DNA of 42,305 bases from an uncultured Clostridium sp. Lineage in GTDB: Bacteria > Bacillota > Clostridia > TANB77 > CAG-508. Where the stretch lies: NCBI GenBank assembly GCA_947571115.1, contig CANOWW010000014.1, positions 1-42,305 of the forward strand, read 5' to 3'. The position numbers and the translations under genes are program-made. Below the pieces are notes generated by a model, which saw nothing but the letters and a program-made list of their open reading frames with translations, made no database searches and was not told the origin of the DNA. Shown piece after piece: positions 1-7,639 of this stretch. Within the stretch, counting starts at the first letter, position 1. Every line of letters starts with the position of its first letter.

Positions 1-104
1 ACATCTTTCATTTCATTATGTCAATAAATGTTACTAAATTGTAACCGTTGTTACAGAATTGTAATATTTAGTGTTCGTTTAAATGCCTTTTTGATACAAA
101 AAAA

Positions 105-136
105 GAATATTGAGCAATTTTACTTTCTCAATATTC
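105..136. terminator. Bidirectional intrinsic terminator
   Basis: A 10-bp inverted repeat (GAATATTGAG at 105-114, CTCAATATTC at 127-136) has an A-run on its left and a T-rich tract on its right, so it could end transcription on either strand. It lies downstream of the small minus-strand gene at 282-467. Confidence 0.6.
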
Positions 137-139
137 CTT

Positions 140-277
140 TTATTTTCTCTTAACCATTACAATTGAGAAAAAAGATAGTTGCACTTCATCTTTCTCCACT
201 AAGTCGTCTACTCTAACTCCGAATAATTCCAAAATTGAAAAACTTACGCCACACTTGGCGCAAGTCTTCCTAAAACA
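140..277 (-). other. Open frame without a convincing start; otherwise featureless 1-281 region
   Basis: The stretch before the first gene holds a minus-strand frame open from a stop at 278-280 to a stop at 140-142. It reads a CxxC pair (CAKC) and then a hydrophobic, charged tail, but has no ATG and no ribosome site. It could be the tail of a decayed gene. The same DNA can fold as an imperfect hairpin (GAGAAA...TTTCTC, about 164-198) that might end transcription of the neighbour at 282-467. I cannot choose between these readings. Confidence 0.2.
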
Positions 278-281
278 CTAC

Positions 282-467
282 TTACTCATACAAGTCCTGC
301 ATGAGTTCAGAAATCAGTTTTTCATCAGCCTCCTTTTCTTGCTGATACGTTTGTTTTGCCTGCTGCATACCACAATTGTGCCCATAAAAAAATGCACCAA
401 TTGCAACTATTCCTACAATCAGCATCATCTGTAAAAAACTAATTTCTAATTTCTCTTTCCGTCTCAT
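282..467 (-). CDS. Small single-span membrane protein, unknown
   Basis: Predicted 61-residue protein with a charged start (MRRKEK), one hydrophobic segment at about residues 12-29 and a charged, Gln-rich tail. This is the layout of a small membrane anchor with the tail on one side of the membrane. I do not recognise a family. The purine-rich AGAGGA sits almost against the ATG, so the start is uncertain. Codon 3 is CGG, which is otherwise absent from intact genes with native-looking codon use in this window. With the gene at 672-1358 it forms a small accessory block. Confidence 0.45.
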   Translation of the reverse strand: MRRKEKLEISFLQMMLIVGIVAIGAFFYGHNCGMQQAKQTYQQEKEADEKLISELMQDLYE

Positions 468-624
468 TCCTCTTTCTCACTTTCTGTGTATTTGACCAAA
501 CATTTCTGGTCATTTTTTCTAAAAATACTAACGTATTTCATGAGTATGATAACACAAAAATAAATTTTTAGCAAGTTTTATTACAATAATAATCAAATAT
601 TTTCTGAAAATTTGAATAATCAGG

Positions 625-664
625 AAAAAGACCAAAACCCATACTGCCTTGGTTCTGGTCTTTT
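625..664 (-). terminator. Intrinsic terminator after the 672-1358 gene
   Basis: On the minus strand an AAAAGACCA...TGGTCTTTTT stem-loop begins just after the stop codon and ends in a T-run. The strong hairpin and its position make this a confident rho-independent terminator. Confidence 0.75.
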
Positions 665-671
665 CCACACA

Positions 672-1358
672 CTATCCTAATTCCGGCTCCATTTCTCCAG
701 TCAGCGTAGGCTTACAATTGCCTACTGCCGACTGAAAGTCCTGCCCAGCTTTGCGGCAATCACGGAAATACTTTCGTAATTCTTTCATTCCCGCCGCATA
801 TTCCTTACTTGCCATGAGCCCATTTTTTCTAATGTGAGCTTTTAAATCCCTCTCATTATATATTTGTTCGTCAATGCGAACATATAAATCTGGGTCCTCA
901 AACTGCTCTGCATCTCTCACGTCTTTCAAAAATTCTATAAAGACGTTAACAGCCTGCAGAGCTTCTTTTTTGCTGTGCTTACTGCCATACAGGAAAATTT
1001 GCAAACGAACTTGATTTTCCAATATGGCGTACGACCAGAAGTCGTCGTTCGACAGCCCATATTTGTTCTTCATTTTCAGAATAGCAAATTTAGGCTGTTT
1101 AGTGGTCTTTGCCTTTGCTTCAACCAGATTCTCTTGCTTTACAAATCCATTTTCATCCAGCTGCAGCCTTTTCACATTCTTTTCTACTATTTGGAGCTGC
1201 TGTTCTTCTGCCTGAGACTTTGCCTGCATTTCTGCATGCCTTTCTCTGCTATAAACGGAAGCACACAATAGTCCCATAACTACAACTGCTGCTAAACACG
1301 TCTTTCCTACAAGCGTTCCCCAGTTGATCCGTTCCATAAAGTTTTTGATTTTTTTCAT
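672..1358 (-). CDS. Signal-anchored protein of unknown function, foreign codon use
   Basis: Predicted 228-residue protein. The start is the ATG at 1356-1358, placed 8 bases after a perfect AAGGAGG (1367-1373); a longer frame upstream lacks this. An N-terminal basic stretch is followed by one hydrophobic segment (about residues 20-37), then a long hydrophilic, Gln/Lys/Glu-rich region probably partly coiled coil. No recognised domain. Codon choice differs sharply from neighbours: CTG, CAG, AAG and AGG are common, whereas the surrounding genes prefer TTA, CAA, AAA and AGA. Codon 10 is CGG. It has its own promoter, a possible operator and a terminator, so it looks like an independent, recently acquired unit. 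Confidence 0.7.
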   Translation of the reverse strand: MKKIKNFMERINWGTLVGKTCLAAVVVMGLLCASVYSRERHAEMQAKSQAEEQQLQIVEKNVKRLQLDENGFVKQENLVEAKAKTTKQPKFAILKMKNKYGLSNDDFWSYAILENQVRLQIFLYGSKHSKKEALQAVNVFIEFLKDVRDAEQFEDPDLYVRIDEQIYNERDLKAHIRKNGLMASKEYAAGMKELRKYFRDCRKAGQDFQSAVGNCKPTLTGEMEPELG

Positions 1359-1388
1359 CTTTTTTTCCTCCTTAAGATGTTGTGTGTT

Positions 1389-1406
1389 GTGTCCGCAGAC
1401 GGACAC
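1389..1406 (-). other. Leader hairpin before the 672-1358 gene
   Basis: GTGTCC and GGACAC form a 6-bp stem around a 6-base loop in the 5' leader, between the predicted transcription start and the AAGGAGG. It is GC-rich compared with its surroundings. It could stabilise the message or tune initiation; no protein partner is implied. Confidence 0.4.
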
Positions 1407-1428
1407 GGTGTTTTTCTAGTTTCTTCAA

Positions 1429-1479
1429 ACATACATATGTTCTTATGTTAATTTTAGCATATTTTTTCAAAAAAGTCAA
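1429..1479 (-). promoter_or_regulatory. Sigma-A promoter with a palindromic operator-like site
   Basis: On the minus strand TTGACT (1474-1479) and TAAAAT (1451-1456) are separated by exactly 17 bases. Immediately downstream, at the expected transcription start, lies AACATA-TG-TATGTT (about 1429-1442), an inverted repeat with a 2-base spacer. A dimeric repressor bound there would block initiation. It loosely resembles a Firmicute LexA box but does not match the GAAC-N4-GTTC form. Confidence 0.65.
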
Positions 1480-1497
1480 GTTTTTTGTATAAATCGC

Positions 1498-1526
1498 TTG
1501 ACTTTTGCTTGGTTTTGTATTACAAT
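1498..1526 (+). promoter_or_regulatory. Sigma-A promoter of rplM-rpsI
   Basis: TTGACT (1498-1503), a 17-base spacer and TACAAT (1521-1526). Transcription would start near 1533, just ahead of the L13-type leader. It is divergent from, and nearly back to back with, the promoter at 1451-1479. Confidence 0.75.
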
Positions 1527-1532
1527 AAATAA

Positions 1533-1635
1533 GCAATTTATGATAGGTTTATTTTAGCATGGGCTTCTCCCCGGTAGCTTTTGGTAAAAGAAACAAAAAA
1601 TATCATAAATCATGAGATTTATAGCATTTTTTGTC
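1533..1635 (+). ncRNA. L13-type ribosomal protein leader with possible attenuator
   Basis: Ribosomal protein leaders upstream of rplM are known in low-GC Gram-positives. Here a perfect 10-bp stem pairs 1536-1545 with 1601-1610 and encloses a conserved-looking core with GGG...CCC and CTTTT...AAAAG hairpins (about 1560-1592). The right arm overlaps a second, mutually exclusive hairpin (ATAAATC 1605-1611 with GATTTAT 1616-1622) followed by a T-run at 1627-1632. The arrangement fits a switch in which free L13 controls whether the weak terminator forms. The stems are visible in the sequence; the ligand is inferred from the downstream gene. Confidence 0.6.
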
Positions 1636-1695
1636 TTAGCAACTTAAAATACTATAACCAAGTAAAAATATTTGAAATGGAGGGTATTGATTACC

Positions 1696-2133
1696 ATGAA
1701 TAATACTACTTATAGTCCAAAAAAAGGCGAAATTGAAAAAAAATGGTATGTAATTGATGCTAGCGGTCGTCCTCTTGGTAGAACAGCTGCTGAAGCTGCT
1801 AAATTACTACGCGGAAAACATAAACCAACTTTCACACCAAATGCTGATTGTGGTGATTATGTTATCATTATAAATTGTAAAGATGCAATGTTTACAGGTC
1901 GTAAATTAGACCAAAAAATCTATAGACACCATTCAGGATATATTGGTGGAATGAAAGAAACAACTGCCAGGGTTATGATGGATACAAAGCCAGAAAGAGC
2001 TATGTTTATGGCTGTTAAGGGTATGTTGCCTCATACAAAATTAGGTAGAAAACAAGCTACTCATGTGAGAGTTTATGCAGGTTCAGAACATGAAAATATA
2101 GCTCAAAAACCAGAAGTTTGGGAGGTAAAATAA
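1696..2133 (+). CDS. rplM: 50S ribosomal protein L13
   Basis: 145 residues, the normal L13 length. The conserved opening ([16 protein letters not shown]), the central RHHSGY...GG segment and the [10 protein letters not shown] end are all present. The start is the ATG at 1696, 11 bases after GGAGGG. An ATG at 1672 lies upstream of that site and is not used. L13 is an early-assembly protein of the large subunit. It is co-transcribed with rpsI one base downstream, the usual bacterial pair. No CGG codon is used in frame. Confidence 0.97.
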   Translation: MNNTTYSPKKGEIEKKWYVIDASGRPLGRTAAEAAKLLRGKHKPTFTPNADCGDYVIIINCKDAMFTGRKLDQKIYRHHSGYIGGMKETTARVMMDTKPERAMFMAVKGMLPHTKLGRKQATHVRVYAGSEHENIAQKPEVWEVK

Positions 2134-2134
2134 A

Positions 2135-2536
2135 ATGGCAAAAAAAGATAATAATGTGTTTTTAGGAACAGGTCGTAGAAAAAAGTCAATTGCTCGTGTA
2201 AGATTAATGCAAGGTACTGGAAAAATTACGGTTAATGGAAAAGATTTAGGTGAATATTTTGGAACAGAAATTTTGAAAGTAATTGTTAACCAACCTTTTG
2301 CAATCACAAATTCGATTGGAAAATTTGATGTTATTTGCACAGTAACTGGTGGTGGTTTTACAGGGCAAGCAGGTGCTGTAAGACATGGAATTGCAAGAGC
2401 ATTGGTTGAGGCAAATGGCGAATTTAGAGCAAATTTGAAACACGCAGGTTTCTTAACAAGAGATCCTCGTATGAAGGAAAGAAAGAAATATGGATTGAAG
2501 AAAGCAAGAAAAGCTCCTCAATTCTCTAAAAGATAA
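2135..2536 (+). CDS. rpsI: 30S ribosomal protein S9
   Basis: 133 residues with the typical [12 protein letters not shown] opening and a basic C-terminus ending in KAPQFSKR; the last Lys-Arg of S9 reaches the P-site tRNA. It follows rplM directly, with its GGAGG inside the end of rplM. Complete, and followed by a strong terminator. Confidence 0.97.
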   Translation: MAKKDNNVFLGTGRRKKSIARVRLMQGTGKITVNGKDLGEYFGTEILKVIVNQPFAITNSIGKFDVICTVTGGGFTGQAGAVRHGIARALVEANGEFRANLKHAGFLTRDPRMKERKKYGLKKARKAPQFSKR

Positions 2537-2546
2537 GAAAAAGCAC

Positions 2547-2579
2547 AAAAAATCGGTAAAATTAATTACCGATTTTTTT
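2547..2579 (+). terminator. Terminator of rplM-rpsI
   Basis: AAAAATCGGTAA and TTACCGATTTTT pair around AATTAA and end in a T-run about 20 bases after the rpsI stop. The A-run on the other side lets it serve the minus strand too. Confidence 0.85.
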
Positions 2580-2840
2580 ATTCTCTTTCTTGCTGGTATT
2601 CTTCTTTACTTGGAAAATGTATTTCAGGCAGTTGTTGCAATTTTTCATAATATTCCTTTTCTGTTAATCTACTATAAATATCAAATTCAGGCCAACGTAC
2701 CACCTTATTTTGAAAAACAAATCCATATCATTTAATTGTAATTGATGGTCTCCCTGAAAATTAGTAATAGGCAAACATTGCACAAACTCATTTTCCAATC
2801 TCTTCATCTATTCTGACTTAATCTGCAGTTTCGTTAACAT
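2578..2840 (-). pseudogene. Broken gene of unknown function
   Basis: Reading from the ATG at 2840, ten codons are followed by an in-frame TAG (2808-2810). The same frame then continues from an ATG at 2807 (MKRLENEFVQCLP...) and loses frame in a T-run near 2718-2724. One extra T restores a frame ending ...KEEYQQERE and a stop at 2578-2580. Stitched together it is about 86 residues. I do not recognise a family. Neither lesion involves CGG, so it serves as an ordinary-decay comparison for the CGG sites. It overlaps the end of the hydrolase gene by a few bases. Confidence 0.5.
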
Positions 2841-3406
2841 TTTATTTTCTCACTTTCTCTTATAATTTCAACAACTTCGGGAATTTTTTGCAAATTACTT
2901 TTTCTGCCCATATGCCCGATATTTGGAATCATTTGCTCAATTCCAGCAATATTTTCCACATGCTTTTGCAAAATCTCAAAAGGCACAATATGGTCATTAT
3001 CACTATAAATGCAATATCTCTTCTCCACCTTTTGTTTAAAATTTTCCAATTCCTCTTGTGTTGGCTCTACACTTTTCACTGCCTCATATAAATCTTCTCT
3101 TCCTTCCACTTTATAAATGTTGCTAAAGCCAGCAAGCCCAATATAGAGTTTGATATCTAAATTATGCTCTTGCAAATATTTAATGATAAACGGATTTCCT
3201 GCTGAATGCGCCACCACTATCAATTCTCCTTGCAATTGATTTCCTAATTTGCTCATTTCTTCTTTCCAAATCGGATATCTCAATCCTTCTCGCGGTGGTA
3301 AATTTGGCATAATAACCACATATTGCATCTTCTCCAACTCTTCTTTTAGCCAATGAAATATTGGTGGTATTCCATTATAGCCATGTAATAGCAAAACTTT
3401 TTTCAT
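2834..3406 (-). CDS. Serine hydrolase, RBBP9/YdeN-like alpha/beta fold
   Basis: 190 residues. The N-terminus (KKVLLLHGYNG) is the oxyanion strand-loop of an alpha/beta hydrolase. Ser68 sits in AHSAG, Asp136 or Asp138 in SDNDHIVP, and His165 in IGHMG, giving a complete catalytic triad in family order. Size and motif spacing match the small cytosolic RBBP9/YdeN group, whose natural substrates are poorly known. GGAGGG lies at normal distance. It has a full consensus promoter and is divergent from the EAL gene. Confidence 0.85.
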   Translation of the reverse strand: MKKVLLLHGYNGIPPIFHWLKEELEKMQYVVIMPNLPPREGLRYPIWKEEMSKLGNQLQGELIVVAHSAGNPFIIKYLQEHNLDIKLYIGLAGFSNIYKVEGREDLYEAVKSVEPTQEELENFKQKVEKRYCIYSDNDHIVPFEILQKHVENIAGIEQMIPNIGHMGRKSNLQKIPEVVEIIRESEKIKC

Positions 3407-3424
3407 TCTTCCCTCCTCGCCTTC

Positions 3425-3453
3425 ATTATACTATTCGCATTTGTCATTGTCAA
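3425..3453 (-). promoter_or_regulatory. Consensus sigma-A promoter of the hydrolase
   Basis: TTGACA (3448-3453), 17 bases and TATAAT (3425-3430) on the minus strand, a perfect match to the consensus. Confidence 0.8.
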
Positions 3454-3468
3454 TCTTTCAAATTATAG

Positions 3469-3497
3469 TTGAAAAACATTTCTTTTTATTGTATACT
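3469..3497 (+). promoter_or_regulatory. Sigma-A promoter of the EAL gene
   Basis: TTGAAA (3469-3474), 17 bases and TATACT (3492-3497), with AAGGAG downstream next to the ATG at 3525. It is divergent from the hydrolase promoter. Confidence 0.7.
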
Positions 3498-3524
3498 ATT
3501 ATTATAAATTTTAAGGAGTGAACT

Positions 3525-5756
3525 ATGAAGCAAAAAAATGAAAAAACAAATACTCGATACAAATTAAATGTAAAATGGATTGTCGCCATTTTTATGATTA
3601 TTTTGATTTTATCTTTTTTCTATGTCAAATACGTTAAAAATTTAACTTATAAAAATATCTATCATACAATTACTGAGCTGAGTGAGCAAACAGCTACGCA
3701 ATTAAATCTAGCCATCAATGATCAAAAAAAATTTGTTGAATTTATGGTAGATTCTATTGATCGAGGATTTTTTAACTCAAAGGATGAAATCTTTGAACGA
3801 TTTAACAGCGATTTAGAAGACTACAATTTTACCAGACTTGTTATTTTGGACGAAAACGGCAATGGTATCACAAGTGATGGACATGTTGTACAAAATTACG
3901 CCAATATTCAAGAATTTTTTCAGCAAGATACAGTCTATCTTTCAGAAAATAGGCCTAGTACAGTTTCTAACAATCAAGTCAATATTTATTCCAAAACATT
4001 TGAGCTAAATGGTCAAAAATTGGTACTTTTTGCAACTATTAATACGAAAGATTATAAAGAAATTCTGCTAAGACGTTTATTCAATGGTAATGGTGGTACT
4101 TATTTAATCAACAATGATGGTGTAGTATTGATTGATTCTTTTGATATAATTCAGGAAAATAATGTTAATTTATATGACTTTTTTAAAGCCTATTACCCTA
4201 CCACCAACCCAGATAATTTAGCCAAAATCAACACTATGCAAGAAAATATTAAAAAACTACAAGTAGGAACTTTTGATGTAAGACTTGATAGAGATATTTA
4301 CTTTATGCATTATGAAAAAGTAAATGTCAACGACTGGTATATTGTAACCATAGCCCCAAACAGCATCATTGGAAAAGAATTAACTTTGTTTTTACTATTA
4401 TCCATAGGACTTTGCTTGCTCATTAATTTTATCATCATGGGAATTTATATTTATATTGACCTTTCCAACCAAAAGAAAAATCGCAAATTGTATAAAGTTG
4501 CTTATATAGACCCAATCACTTTACTTGGCAATTCGCTTTATTTTAAAGAAAAGGGCTCCATTTATTTGGAAGACTCGGACAAAAACAAATATATCATTAC
4601 CCTTGATATTAACAAATTCAAAGCTTTAAATAATATTTATGGTTATGAATTTTGTAATCAAATTTTAAAAGCACTTGGCGAAAATTTAAAACAAATTCTG
4701 CCATCTGATAACATCACTTGCCGTATTTCCAATGACGTTTTTGCTGCACTTTTTAGCTATTCAAAAAACATCAACCAATTATTAGACAACATTTTTCATA
4801 AAGCTTCTAAACTAAAGATTAATGAAACTGAAATCCATGTAAATCTAGCCATTGGTGTTTATAAAATTAATCAAAACGATACTGATATCAATAAAGTTTT
4901 GGATAAAGCCTATATGGCCCGCTCCCAAATAAAAGGCTTATATGACGCTAATTACTATATTTTTGATGATGTTTTAGAAAATGAATTAATCGAAGAACAA
5001 CAAATCGAATCTTGCATGGAACAAGCTTTAAAAGACCATGAATTTGAAGTATTTTATCAGCCTAAAGTTTTTACTAATACAGAAAAAATTGCTGGCGCCG
5101 AAGCCTTAATCCGTTGGAGAAGAAATGGAGAAATTATTCCTCCAAATAAATTTATTCCTTTATTTGAGAAAAATAAATTTATTACCAAACTAGATTTCTA
5201 TATTTTTGAACAAGTTTGCAAAGACCTAGCTAGCTGGAAAGAAAAATACGACTTTATACCAAAAGTTTCTATTAATGTTTCCAAAGAGCACTTTGTCAAT
5301 GAAAACTTCATTCAAGATTATGTAAAAATTACAGACAAATATCACTTAGAACGCAATCAAATTGACCTAGAAATCACGGAAAGTGCAACCATTGACGCCA
5401 ACATTGATATTTTAAAAATATTGAATCACATCAAAGCACAAGGTTTTACGATTTCTATTGACGATTTTGGCACTGGCTACTCTTCTCTTAGTATGCTGCA
5501 AAACATGCCAATTGACATTATCAAAATTGATAAAATTTTTATTGATAAAGCTGATTTAACCAATCACAACAATATTATCAACTATATTATGTTTCTTGCA
5601 AATCATCTTGGCGTAAAAACCATTATAGAAGGTGTTGAAACACAGGAACAAACTGAATTTATCCGAGAAATAAAATGCGATATGATTCAAGGATATTATT
5701 ATTCAAAGCCAATTCCAAAAAAGGATTTTGAAAATTACTTTAATGAACATAAATAA
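3525..5756 (+). CDS. Membrane sensor with degenerate GGDEF and intact EAL (c-di-GMP phosphodiesterase)
   Basis: 743 residues. A membrane span at about 18-36 and another at about 287-312 bracket an outside sensor region of roughly 250 residues, Cache-like by layout. Then comes a GGDEF fold (about 325-475) whose signature is SNDVF (402-406), so it should not make c-di-GMP. The EAL domain (about 500-740) keeps EAL (526-528), the Asn of SINVS, the EITES Glu, DDFGTGYSS (646-654), the IDK Lys, EGVE (702-705) and QGY. It is therefore predicted to be an active phosphodiesterase controlled by an outside signal. Lowering c-di-GMP often affects type IV pili, and such an operon lies in this window, but a link is only inferred. 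Confidence 0.9.
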   Translation: MKQKNEKTNTRYKLNVKWIVAIFMIILILSFFYVKYVKNLTYKNIYHTITELSEQTATQLNLAINDQKKFVEFMVDSIDRGFFNSKDEIFERFNSDLEDYNFTRLVILDENGNGITSDGHVVQNYANIQEFFQQDTVYLSENRPSTVSNNQVNIYSKTFELNGQKLVLFATINTKDYKEILLRRLFNGNGGTYLINNDGVVLIDSFDIIQENNVNLYDFFKAYYPTTNPDNLAKINTMQENIKKLQVGTFDVRLDRDIYFMHYEKVNVNDWYIVTIAPNSIIGKELTLFLLLSIGLCLLINFIIMGIYIYIDLSNQKKNRKLYKVAYIDPITLLGNSLYFKEKGSIYLEDSDKNKYIITLDINKFKALNNIYGYEFCNQILKALGENLKQILPSDNITCRISNDVFAALFSYSKNINQLLDNIFHKASKLKINETEIHVNLAIGVYKINQNDTDINKVLDKAYMARSQIKGLYDANYYIFDDVLENELIEEQQIESCMEQALKDHEFEVFYQPKVFTNTEKIAGAEALIRWRRNGEIIPPNKFIPLFEKNKFITKLDFYIFEQVCKDLASWKEKYDFIPKVSINVSKEHFVNENFIQDYVKITDKYHLERNQIDLEITESATIDANIDILKILNHIKAQGFTISIDDFGTGYSSLSMLQNMPIDIIKIDKIFIDKADLTNHNNIINYIMFLANHLGVKTIIEGVETQEQTEFIREIKCDMIQGYYYSKPIPKKDFENYFNEHK

Positions 5757-5765
5757 AAACAAAAA

Positions 5766-5803
5766 AGCTGTAAAATAACAAAAAATTTTTTACAGCTCCT
5801 TTT
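5766..5803. terminator. Bidirectional terminator between EAL gene and pyrD
   Basis: AGCTGTAAAA (5766-5775) pairs with TTTTACAGCT (5788-5797), followed by CCTTTTATTTTTT. The convergent genes on each side share it. Confidence 0.8.
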
Positions 5804-5808
5804 ATTTT

Positions 5809-6719
5809 TTAATTCATTTCTACTGCACCAACTAAACTGTTGATATCCTCTACCTTGTTTTCCTGCATGTATTCTTCGATTTGTCTAACGACATGAATAC
5901 TTGTTTCTGGGTCAATAAAATTGCCACAACCAATCGATACACATCTCGCGCCCGCAAGCATATACTCTATCGCATCTTCGCCAGTCACAATGCCACCTAG
6001 TCCCATCACTGGGATTTTAATTTTTTGCGCAATTTGGTAAACCATTCTCACGCCAACCGGTTTTATAGCTGGACCTGATAGTCCACCTGTATTATTCGCC
6101 AAAATCGGTCTGCGTTTTTTTACATCAATTTTCATAGCAAGTAATGTATTAATTGCTGAAACAGCGTCTGCTCCTGCATCTTCCGCGCCTTTGGCTGGCA
6201 TTGTAATATCAGTTACATTTGGCGTCAATTTTACAATCAATGGCTTATCCAAAACCTTGCGAACTGCGCTCGTTGCCTCTTTGACGCCCTCATACGTGGT
6301 TCCAAAAGCCATGCAACCAGCATGCACATTGGGGCAAGATAAATTCAGCTCTACACCATCAATATCTAATTTATTGGCAAAACGACAAACTTCGACATAT
6401 TCCTCCAAAGTACTTGCCCCAACATTCAAAATAATGGGCGTATGAAACTGTTTTAGCCAAAGCAAATCTTCCTCCGCAAAATGCTCAATTCCCGGATTCT
6501 CCAAACCAATCGCGTTCATCATTCCGCTCGCTGTTTCGCACACACGTGGTGGCTTGTTTCCGCTACGCGGTTTTAGAAAAGTTCCTTTTGTGATAATTGC
6601 TCCGAAGTTTGCTCAAATCGATATATTCAGACATTTCACGTCCATAACCAAAAGTCCCGTGATGCCACTGTCACAGGATTTTTCATTCTAATCCCAGCAA
6701 AATCAATCTCTGTTTTCAT
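5809..6719 (-). CDS. pyrD: Dihydroorotate dehydrogenase B catalytic subunit, two CGG +1 shifts
   Basis: Catalytic subunit of the NAD-dependent class 1B enzyme, converting dihydroorotate to orotate. The start is the ATG at 6719 behind AGGAGG. The frame is broken twice: CGG at 6659-6657 (codon 21) and at 6604-6602 (codon 39). Dropping the extra C at each gives exactly the expected ASGTFGYG and LGAIITKGT segments and a 302-residue protein, normal for the family. Downstream, NLSCPN with the catalytic Cys, LIVKLTPN, NTGGLSG and GLGGI are intact. No other residue looks decayed, so +1 frameshifting or a sequence error is likelier than a dead gene. It follows pyrK with a 20-base gap. Confidence 0.85.
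6602..6604 (-). other. CGG +1 shift site, pyrD site 2
   Basis: Reads CTT CGG A in frame. Skipping C at 6604 gives CTT GGA, Leu-Gly of LGAIITKG. Without the shift the frame ends at a TAG about 14 codons on. Confidence 0.7.
6657..6659 (-). other. CGG +1 shift site, pyrD site 1
   Basis: Reads TCA CGG G in frame. Skipping C at 6659 gives TCA GGG, Ser-Gly of the ASGT motif that lines the FMN site. Without the shift the frame ends at a TGA about eight codons on. Confidence 0.7.
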
Positions 6720-6739
6720 AATATTCCTCCTATTCTATT

Positions 6740-7516
6740 TTAAAATTCTACATCGTTTATATCAAACACTGGTCCATCCTTGCAAACATGTTTATATCCG
6801 TCTGAATTTCTATCTTTCACAGCACACCCCAAACAAATTCCGATTGCACATCCCATTCTTTCTTCCAAAGAAACTTGAGCAAGAATGTTGTTTTGGGCTG
6901 CAAAATCTCGAATTGCTTTCAGCATTGGAAGCGGTCCACAGGCATAAATGCAATCTGGCTTCTCATTTTTGCAATCTTCTTTTAAATAATCAATCGCAAA
7001 ACCATTTTTTCCATAGCTTCCATCATCTGTTGCCAGCACAAGTTTGTTGGAAACCTGCGAAAATTCGTCCTCTAGCACAACAAAATCCTTATTTCGGAAA
7101 CCTAAATAAGTGTTCACATTAGCGTTTTTGCCAGCCTGTTTTGCTAATTCATACAAAGGAAAAATCCCAATTCCGCCACCAATAATCGCTATATTTTTGT
7201 AATTTTCAAATTGAAAACTACCTTTTCCCAAAGGTCCTATTACGCTAATTTTATCGCCAACTTGCTTTTGTGCTAAAATTTCCGTTCCTTTTCCTCTCAC
7301 TTGAAAAATAAATTCTAATTCATTTTTCTGTTTTTCTATCTTATGTATGCTAATTGCTCTTCTTAAAAATGGCTCTATATCGTCATTTACTCTAATTTCT
7401 AAAAATTGTCCCGGCAAAGCCACTTTCGTCATTTCCTCTGATTGAATAGCAAATTTAAAAATATCATTTTTTAGTTGTTCTTTTGCAACAATTTCTACAC
7501 TCCTACTAAAAGACAT
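6740..7516 (-). CDS. pyrK: Dihydroorotate dehydrogenase B electron-transfer subunit
   Basis: 258 residues. It carries FAD and a [2Fe-2S] cluster and passes electrons from PyrD to NAD. The FAD-binding RRAISI segment, the nucleotide-binding IIGGGIGIFPLYELA and the C-terminal cysteine cluster (MGCAIGICLGC...HVCKDGPVF) are present. The start is the ATG at 7516, after AAGGAGG; an ATG 15 bases earlier has no ribosome site. First gene of a pyrK-pyrD operon with a clear promoter. No other pyrimidine genes are adjacent. Confidence 0.95.
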   Translation of the reverse strand: MSFSRSVEIVAKEQLKNDIFKFAIQSEEMTKVALPGQFLEIRVNDDIEPFLRRAISIHKIEKQKNELEFIFQVRGKGTEILAQKQVGDKISVIGPLGKGSFQFENYKNIAIIGGGIGIFPLYELAKQAGKNANVNTYLGFRNKDFVVLEDEFSQVSNKLVLATDDGSYGKNGFAIDYLKEDCKNEKPDCIYACGPLPMLKAIRDFAAQNNILAQVSLEERMGCAIGICLGCAVKDRNSDGYKHVCKDGPVFDINDVEF

Positions 7517-7543
7517 CGTTTCCTCCTTCATATTATTTTATTT

Positions 7544-7572
7544 ATTATATTATATTTCTTCTGAATAATCAA
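7544..7572 (-). promoter_or_regulatory. Promoter of pyrK-pyrD
   Basis: TTGATT (7567-7572), 17 bases and TATAAT (7544-7549) on the minus strand. The leader to the ATG is short, with no room for a PyrR attenuator and none visible. Confidence 0.65.
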
Positions 7573-7593
7573 GGTAAAAATCAAAATTTAGCA

Positions 7594-7626
7594 AAACCCT
7601 GTGCCGCAGTCCGCAGCGCAGGGTTT
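7594..7626 (-). terminator. GC-rich terminator-like hairpin
   Basis: AAACCCTG and CAGGGTTT form the outer stem, with further pairing among GC-rich inner bases. On the minus strand it is followed by an interrupted T-rich tract. It ends the unit of the gene at 7640-8179. Confidence 0.6.
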
Positions 7627-7639
7627 CTATCTTTCAGCT

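Noticed and set aside
975..1271. Plus-strand frames opposite the 672-1358 gene and many similar opposite-strand frames
   Set aside because: They lack ribosome sites and family motifs and mirror real genes on the other strand.
1428..1443. A LexA box upstream of the 672-1358 gene
   Set aside because: GAACATATGTAT matches only the first half of the Firmicute GAAC-N4-GTTC site; recorded instead as an unnamed palindrome.
5809..6543. pyrD as a 244-residue protein starting at 6543
   Set aside because: It would lack the FMN-binding ASG and ITKG segments that are present just upstream in shifted frames behind a strong ribosome site.
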